From: Ignavibacteriaceae bacterium
GTDB taxonomy: Bacteria; Bacteroidota; Ignavibacteria; Ignavibacteriales; Ignavibacteriaceae
Direction: 5' to 3'
DNA length: 17,836 bases
NCBI GenBank assembly: GCA_025455085.1
Contig: JALONF010000007.1
Span: forward strand, 1-17,836
The notes beneath the pieces are model-generated. The model did no database searches and was not told where the DNA came from. It was given only the letters and a program-made list of their open reading frames with translations. The translations under genes were made by a program, and so were the position numbers. How positions within the stretch are numbered: position 1 is the stretch's first letter; each line of letters starts with the position of its first letter. Shown here one piece after another: positions 14,814 through 17,836 of the stretch.

Positions 14814-17606
14814 ATGCCAATAAGCTGGAATGAAATAAGAACACGAGCAATTCAATTCACAAAAGAATGGAGAGATGAAACAAGTGAGGACGCTGAAGCT
14901 AAATCATTCTGGGATGCTTTTTTTGATGTTTTCGGCATCTCCAGAAGAAGAGTAGCAACATTTGAGAGTAAGGTCACCAAGGGAAATCGCAAGGATGGAT
15001 ATATTGACCTGCTATGGAAAGGGCATCTATTAATTGAACATAAATCAAGTGGGAAAGACCTAGACAGAGCCTATCAACAAGCGATTGATTATTTCCCAGG
15101 AATAGAGGAGTATGATTTACCTAAGTACATTCTTGTATGCAATTTCCAGAAGTTTAGACTTTATGACCTAGATGAAAATTCACAACATGAATTTTCAATT
15201 GAAGATTTCTCTAAGAATGTCCAACTTTTCGCTTTTGTAGCTGGGTTCCATAAACGGGAATTCAAAGAAGAAGATCCTGTTAATATCAAGGCTGCAGAAT
15301 TAATGGGGGAACTACATGATAGACTTTACGAGATCGGCTATAGTGGACATAACTTGGAAGTTTACCTTGTTAGGATTTTATTCTGCTTATTTGCTGACGA
15401 CACAAGCATCTTTGAAAAAGGTGTCTTCGTAGAATATATTGAAAGAAGAACAAATGAGGATGGGAGTGACTTAGCAGCCCATTTATCACACATATTTCAA
15501 GTTCTAAATACACCAACAAGTGACCGTTTTAAAACTCTTGATGAATCATTAGCATCACTACCGTATGTAAATGGTAAACTATTCGAAGAGCAGTTACCTA
15601 TAGCCGCATTCGATAGTAAAATGAGGAAATCGCTTTTAAAATGTTGTCAATTAAACTGGGGTAAAATATCTCCTGCAATTTTTGGCTCTCTTTTTCAAAG
15701 TGTTATGGATCCTGAAGAAAGAAGGGCTTGGGGAGCACATTATACATCTGAAAAAAACATTTTGCGGCTAATTAAACCACTTTTTTTAGATGATCTTTGG
15801 AAAGAATTTTATGCAATAAAAAACAGTAAAAATAAACTCATTAAGTTTCATGATAGAATTTCAGAACTAAGGTTCTTAGATCCTGCATGCGGATGCGGTA
15901 ATTTTCTAGTCATAACCTATCGTGAATTAAGATTACTTGAATTAGAAATCATCAAGGTTTTTCAGAAAGGTCAATTAGTAACCGATATTTCCAATCTGAT
16001 TAAGTTAAATGTTGATAGATTCTATGGAATTGAGTATGAAGAATTTCCTGCCCAGATTGCTCAGGTTGCAATGTGGCTAATGGACCACCAAATGAATATG
16101 CTTCTATCTGAAGTCATAGGTGAGTATTACATTAGATTGCCGCTTAAAAAAAGCGCAATTATTGTTAAAGACAATTCATTAAGACACGACTGGCATTCAT
16201 TGATTGATCCAATACCTTGGGAAAAACGTCCACAAAAATTTGATTACATTCTTGGCAATCCTCCATTTGTTGGAAAACAGTACCAAACAAAGGAACAAAA
16301 GTCAGATATGGAACTTGTTTTTAAAGGAGTAAAGGGTGCTGGAGTCTTAGATTATGTTACATGTTGGTATATTAGAGCTGCACAATACCTTGCTAAATAT
16401 AACGAACCAACTATACCAAATAATAACTTTCCAACAAAGGTTGCATTCGTCTCAACCAACTCGATAGCACAAGGAGAACAAGTTGGAATTCTATGGAACG
16501 AACTATTTAATAAATACAAATTAAAAATTCATTTTGCACATAGAACTTTTAAATGGACAAATGAAGCAAGGGGGAAGGCCGCAGTATATGTTGTAATTAT
16601 CGGATTTTCGAACCATAATATCCCTGAAAAAATTTTATTTGAATATGAAACCGTAAAATCAGATCCTCACGAACGATATGTAAAAAATATCAACCCATAT
16701 CTCGTTGAGTCAGATGATTTTGTCATTTTAAAACGCTCCAAACCAATTTGCCAAGTTCCTGAAATATCTTTTGGAAGTATGCCTAATGATGGAGGTCATT
16801 TACTTCTCGATAATGAAGAAAAAATTAACCTTATTAAAAAAGAACCCGAGACAAAAAAATATATTAAACCATTAATAAGCACTAAAGAGTTTTTAAACAA
16901 TGAAAAGAAATGGTGTTTATGGTTAAAAGGTATCTCACCTCAAGAACTGAAAAGAATGCCAGAGGTAACTACTAGAGTCCTGCTTGTGAAGAAACATAGA
17001 TCTGAAAGCAAGAGAGATGCAACAAATAAACTTGCAAGTTTCCCTACATTATTTGGAGAAGACCGTCAACCGACAACTGATTATATTTTCGTTCCACTTA
17101 CTACATCAGAAAACAGAATATACATTCCCTTGGCTTTTTTTAGTAATAATAATATCGTTAACAACACGGCCAGTATTATTCCGAGCTCAACACTTTATCA
17201 TTTTGGAATATTATCATCTATCATGCATATGACCTGGCTAAATTATGTTGGAGGCAAACTCGAAGGTCGCTACAGATACTCAAATGAAATTGTATATAAT
17301 AATTTTCCATGGCCAAAGAATATATCCAAAAAAATCGCTGATAAAATTGAAATGGCTGCTCAAAAAATCATATTAATAAGAAGTAATTTTTCTAATAGCA
17401 GTCTATCAGATCTCTATGATCCTATCTTAATGCCTCCATCACTTATAAAAGCACATCAGGCACTAGATAAAGCTGTTGATTTAGCCTATCGAACCCAACC
17501 ATTTACAAATGAAATTAAAAGAATAGAGTTCTTACTTCTTCTTTATCAGAAATATACATCTGGACTATTTGCAGAGGAAAACTCAAGGAAGAAGAAAGTT
17601 CACTGA
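14814..17606 (+). CDS. MmeI-type (type IIL) restriction-modification enzyme
   Basis: A single 930-residue protein carrying endonuclease, methyltransferase and target recognition, as in MmeI (919 residues). The N-terminal PD-(D/E)xK-type nuclease shows D65-x9-E75-x-K77, the same D-x9-ExK spacing as MmeI. A helical spacer (~155-300) leads to the gamma-class adenine methyltransferase core: GAHYTS (307-312), motif I DPACGCGNF (356-364) for S-adenosylmethionine, and motif IV NPPF (482-485). The region ~620-850 is the target recognition domain, and a helical tail closes the protein. It would methylate adenine on one strand and cut at a fixed distance; the recognised sequence cannot be read from here. 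No partner gene is needed. It sits alone between hairpins B and C, which suggests horizontal gain. The ATG at 14814 directly begins the conserved MPISWNEIR N-terminus. Confidence 0.93.
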   Translation: MPISWNEIRTRAIQFTKEWRDETSEDAEAKSFWDAFFDVFGISRRRVATFESKVTKGNRKDGYIDLLWKGHLLIEHKSSGKDLDRAYQQAIDYFPGIEEYDLPKYILVCNFQKFRLYDLDENSQHEFSIEDFSKNVQLFAFVAGFHKREFKEEDPVNIKAAELMGELHDRLYEIGYSGHNLEVYLVRILFCLFADDTSIFEKGVFVEYIERRTNEDGSDLAAHLSHIFQVLNTPTSDRFKTLDESLASLPYVNGKLFEEQLPIAAFDSKMRKSLLKCCQLNWGKISPAIFGSLFQSVMDPEERRAWGAHYTSEKNILRLIKPLFLDDLWKEFYAIKNSKNKLIKFHDRISELRFLDPACGCGNFLVITYRELRLLELEIIKVFQKGQLVTDISNLIKLNVDRFYGIEYEEFPAQIAQVAMWLMDHQMNMLLSEVIGEYYIRLPLKKSAIIVKDNSLRHDWHSLIDPIPWEKRPQKFDYILGNPPFVGKQYQTKEQKSDMELVFKGVKGAGVLDYVTCWYIRAAQYLAKYNEPTIPNNNFPTKVAFVSTNSIAQGEQVGILWNELFNKYKLKIHFAHRTFKWTNEARGKAAVYVVIIGFSNHNIPEKILFEYETVKSDPHERYVKNINPYLVESDDFVILKRSKPICQVPEISFGSMPNDGGHLLLDNEEKINLIKKEPETKKYIKPLISTKEFLNNEKKWCLWLKGISPQELKRMPEVTTRVLLVKKHRSESKRDATNKLASFPTLFGEDRQPTTDYIFVPLTTSENRIYIPLAFFSNNNIVNNTASIIPSSTLYHFGILSSIMHMTWLNYVGGKLEGRYRYSNEIVYNNFPWPKNISKKIADKIEMAAQKIILIRSNFSNSSLSDLYDPILMPPSLIKAHQALDKAVDLAYRTQPFTNEIKRIEFLLLLYQKYTSGLFAEENSRKKKVH

Positions 17607-17610
17607 AACT

Positions 17611-17676
17611 TTTGCAAGCACATTTAAAAGCCGCCTAAGCTGACACGCAACCAAAGCTTTTAAAAGAGCTTGCAAA
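17611..17676. repeat. structured hairpin C (ACA/AGA internal loop, different stems)
   Basis: The outer stem is TTTGCAAGC (17611-17619) with GCTTGCAAA (17668-17676), 9 bp. ACA (17620-17622) faces AGA (17665-17667). The inner stem is TTTAAAAGC (17623-17631) with GCTTTTAAA (17656-17664), 9 bp. The 24-nt loop again contains GACAC. Both stems are perfect yet differ in sequence from hairpins A and B, while GC-ACA-TTT and AAA-AGA-GC stay fixed. It begins 4 bp after the stop of the restriction-modification gene. No T-run follows. Confidence 0.85.
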
Positions 17677-17737
17677 TAGACAATCCCGTGACTGTTAACA
17701 AATTAACAAGACTGGTACTCAAGACAATAAAATAAAT

Positions 17738-17836
17738 GTCGAGTAGGTAAGGGGGAGTTTCACCCCCAAACCTCTCACAGAACCGTACGTGAACCTCTCG
17801 ATTCATACGGCTCTTCAAGAAGAAAGACACTACGGA
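17738..17836 (-). mobile_element. 3' end of a group II intron, running off the window
   Basis: On the minus strand the window edge carries intron domain V (17813-17780) and domain VI (17779-~17741). The intron ends in ACCTACTCGAC at 17738, closely matching the CCCTACTTCAC end of the Lactococcus Ll.LtrB intron. In domain VI a GGGGG/CCCCC stem and flanking GAG-GGT / ACC-CTC pairs leave a bulged A seven nucleotides from the 3' end, the expected lariat branch point. The reverse transcriptase/maturase gene and 5' end would lie beyond the right edge. The 3' exon begins at 17737 and reads leftwards. Confidence 0.85.
17780..17813 (-). ncRNA. group II intron domain V
   Basis: This 34-nt catalytic hairpin has two stems (8 bp and 6 bp) separated by a 2-nt bulge and capped by a GAGA tetraloop. 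The AGC catalytic triad is near its 5' end (GAGCCGTA) and pairs with TACGGTTC at the 3' end. All features match the family consensus, so the ribozyme core is intact here. Confidence 0.88.

Overview
The window looks like a low-GC Bacteroidota chromosome segment, most likely from the Bacteroidales/Marinilabiliales side. The evidence is the protein families (Na/Pi cotransporter with a PhoU-like tail, SPOR and OmpA lipoproteins, a Skp/OmpH protein with a very short leader), AT-rich spacers, and starts without clear Shine-Dalgarno sequences. This placement is inferred from style, not from a marker gene.

Layout. Positions 1-743 are non-coding and repeat-rich: a degenerate ~35-bp repeat series, then a 209-bp element ending in a long hairpin. 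A plus-strand block follows (744-6571): Na/Pi cotransporter, two-domain universal stress protein (Usp), a TPR protein overlapping the Usp gene across an A8 run, a Ca2+-type P-ATPase, and a possible 27-residue membrane peptide. A minus-strand block converges on it (13719 down to 6720). In transcription order this is a membrane-anchored coiled-coil protein (with a strong terminator), SPOR lipoprotein, OmpA-like lipoprotein, baeRF/Balon-type release-factor-like protein, RelQ-like small alarmone synthetase, OmpH/Skp-like chaperone, OmpR-type response regulator and histidine kinase. The coiled-coil gene is preceded by four copies of ATTAAG spaced exactly 11 bp apart, a typical OmpR-family binding layout. 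A 1.1-kb non-coding stretch full of inverted repeats follows, ending in a second copy of the 209-bp element. Next is a solitary 930-residue MmeI-type (type IIL) restriction-modification enzyme, a third hairpin of the same architecture, and at the right edge the 3' end (domains V and VI) of a group II intron on the minus strand.

How the genes fit together. The central genes read as a stress, energy-starvation and envelope-homeostasis neighbourhood: phosphate and cation transport, Usp, (p)ppGpp synthesis next to a ribosome-hibernation candidate, and envelope lipoproteins beside a two-component system. The mix resembles the content of the mycobacterial DosR dormancy regulon (Usp proteins, CtpF P-ATPase, Rv2629). 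The outer parts look like accessory DNA. Three hairpins share an invariant ACA/AGA internal loop while their stems differ by compensatory changes, and two of them bracket the restriction-modification gene. This may be a cassette-like mobile system, which is the most interesting hypothesis here; no recombinase is visible in the window.
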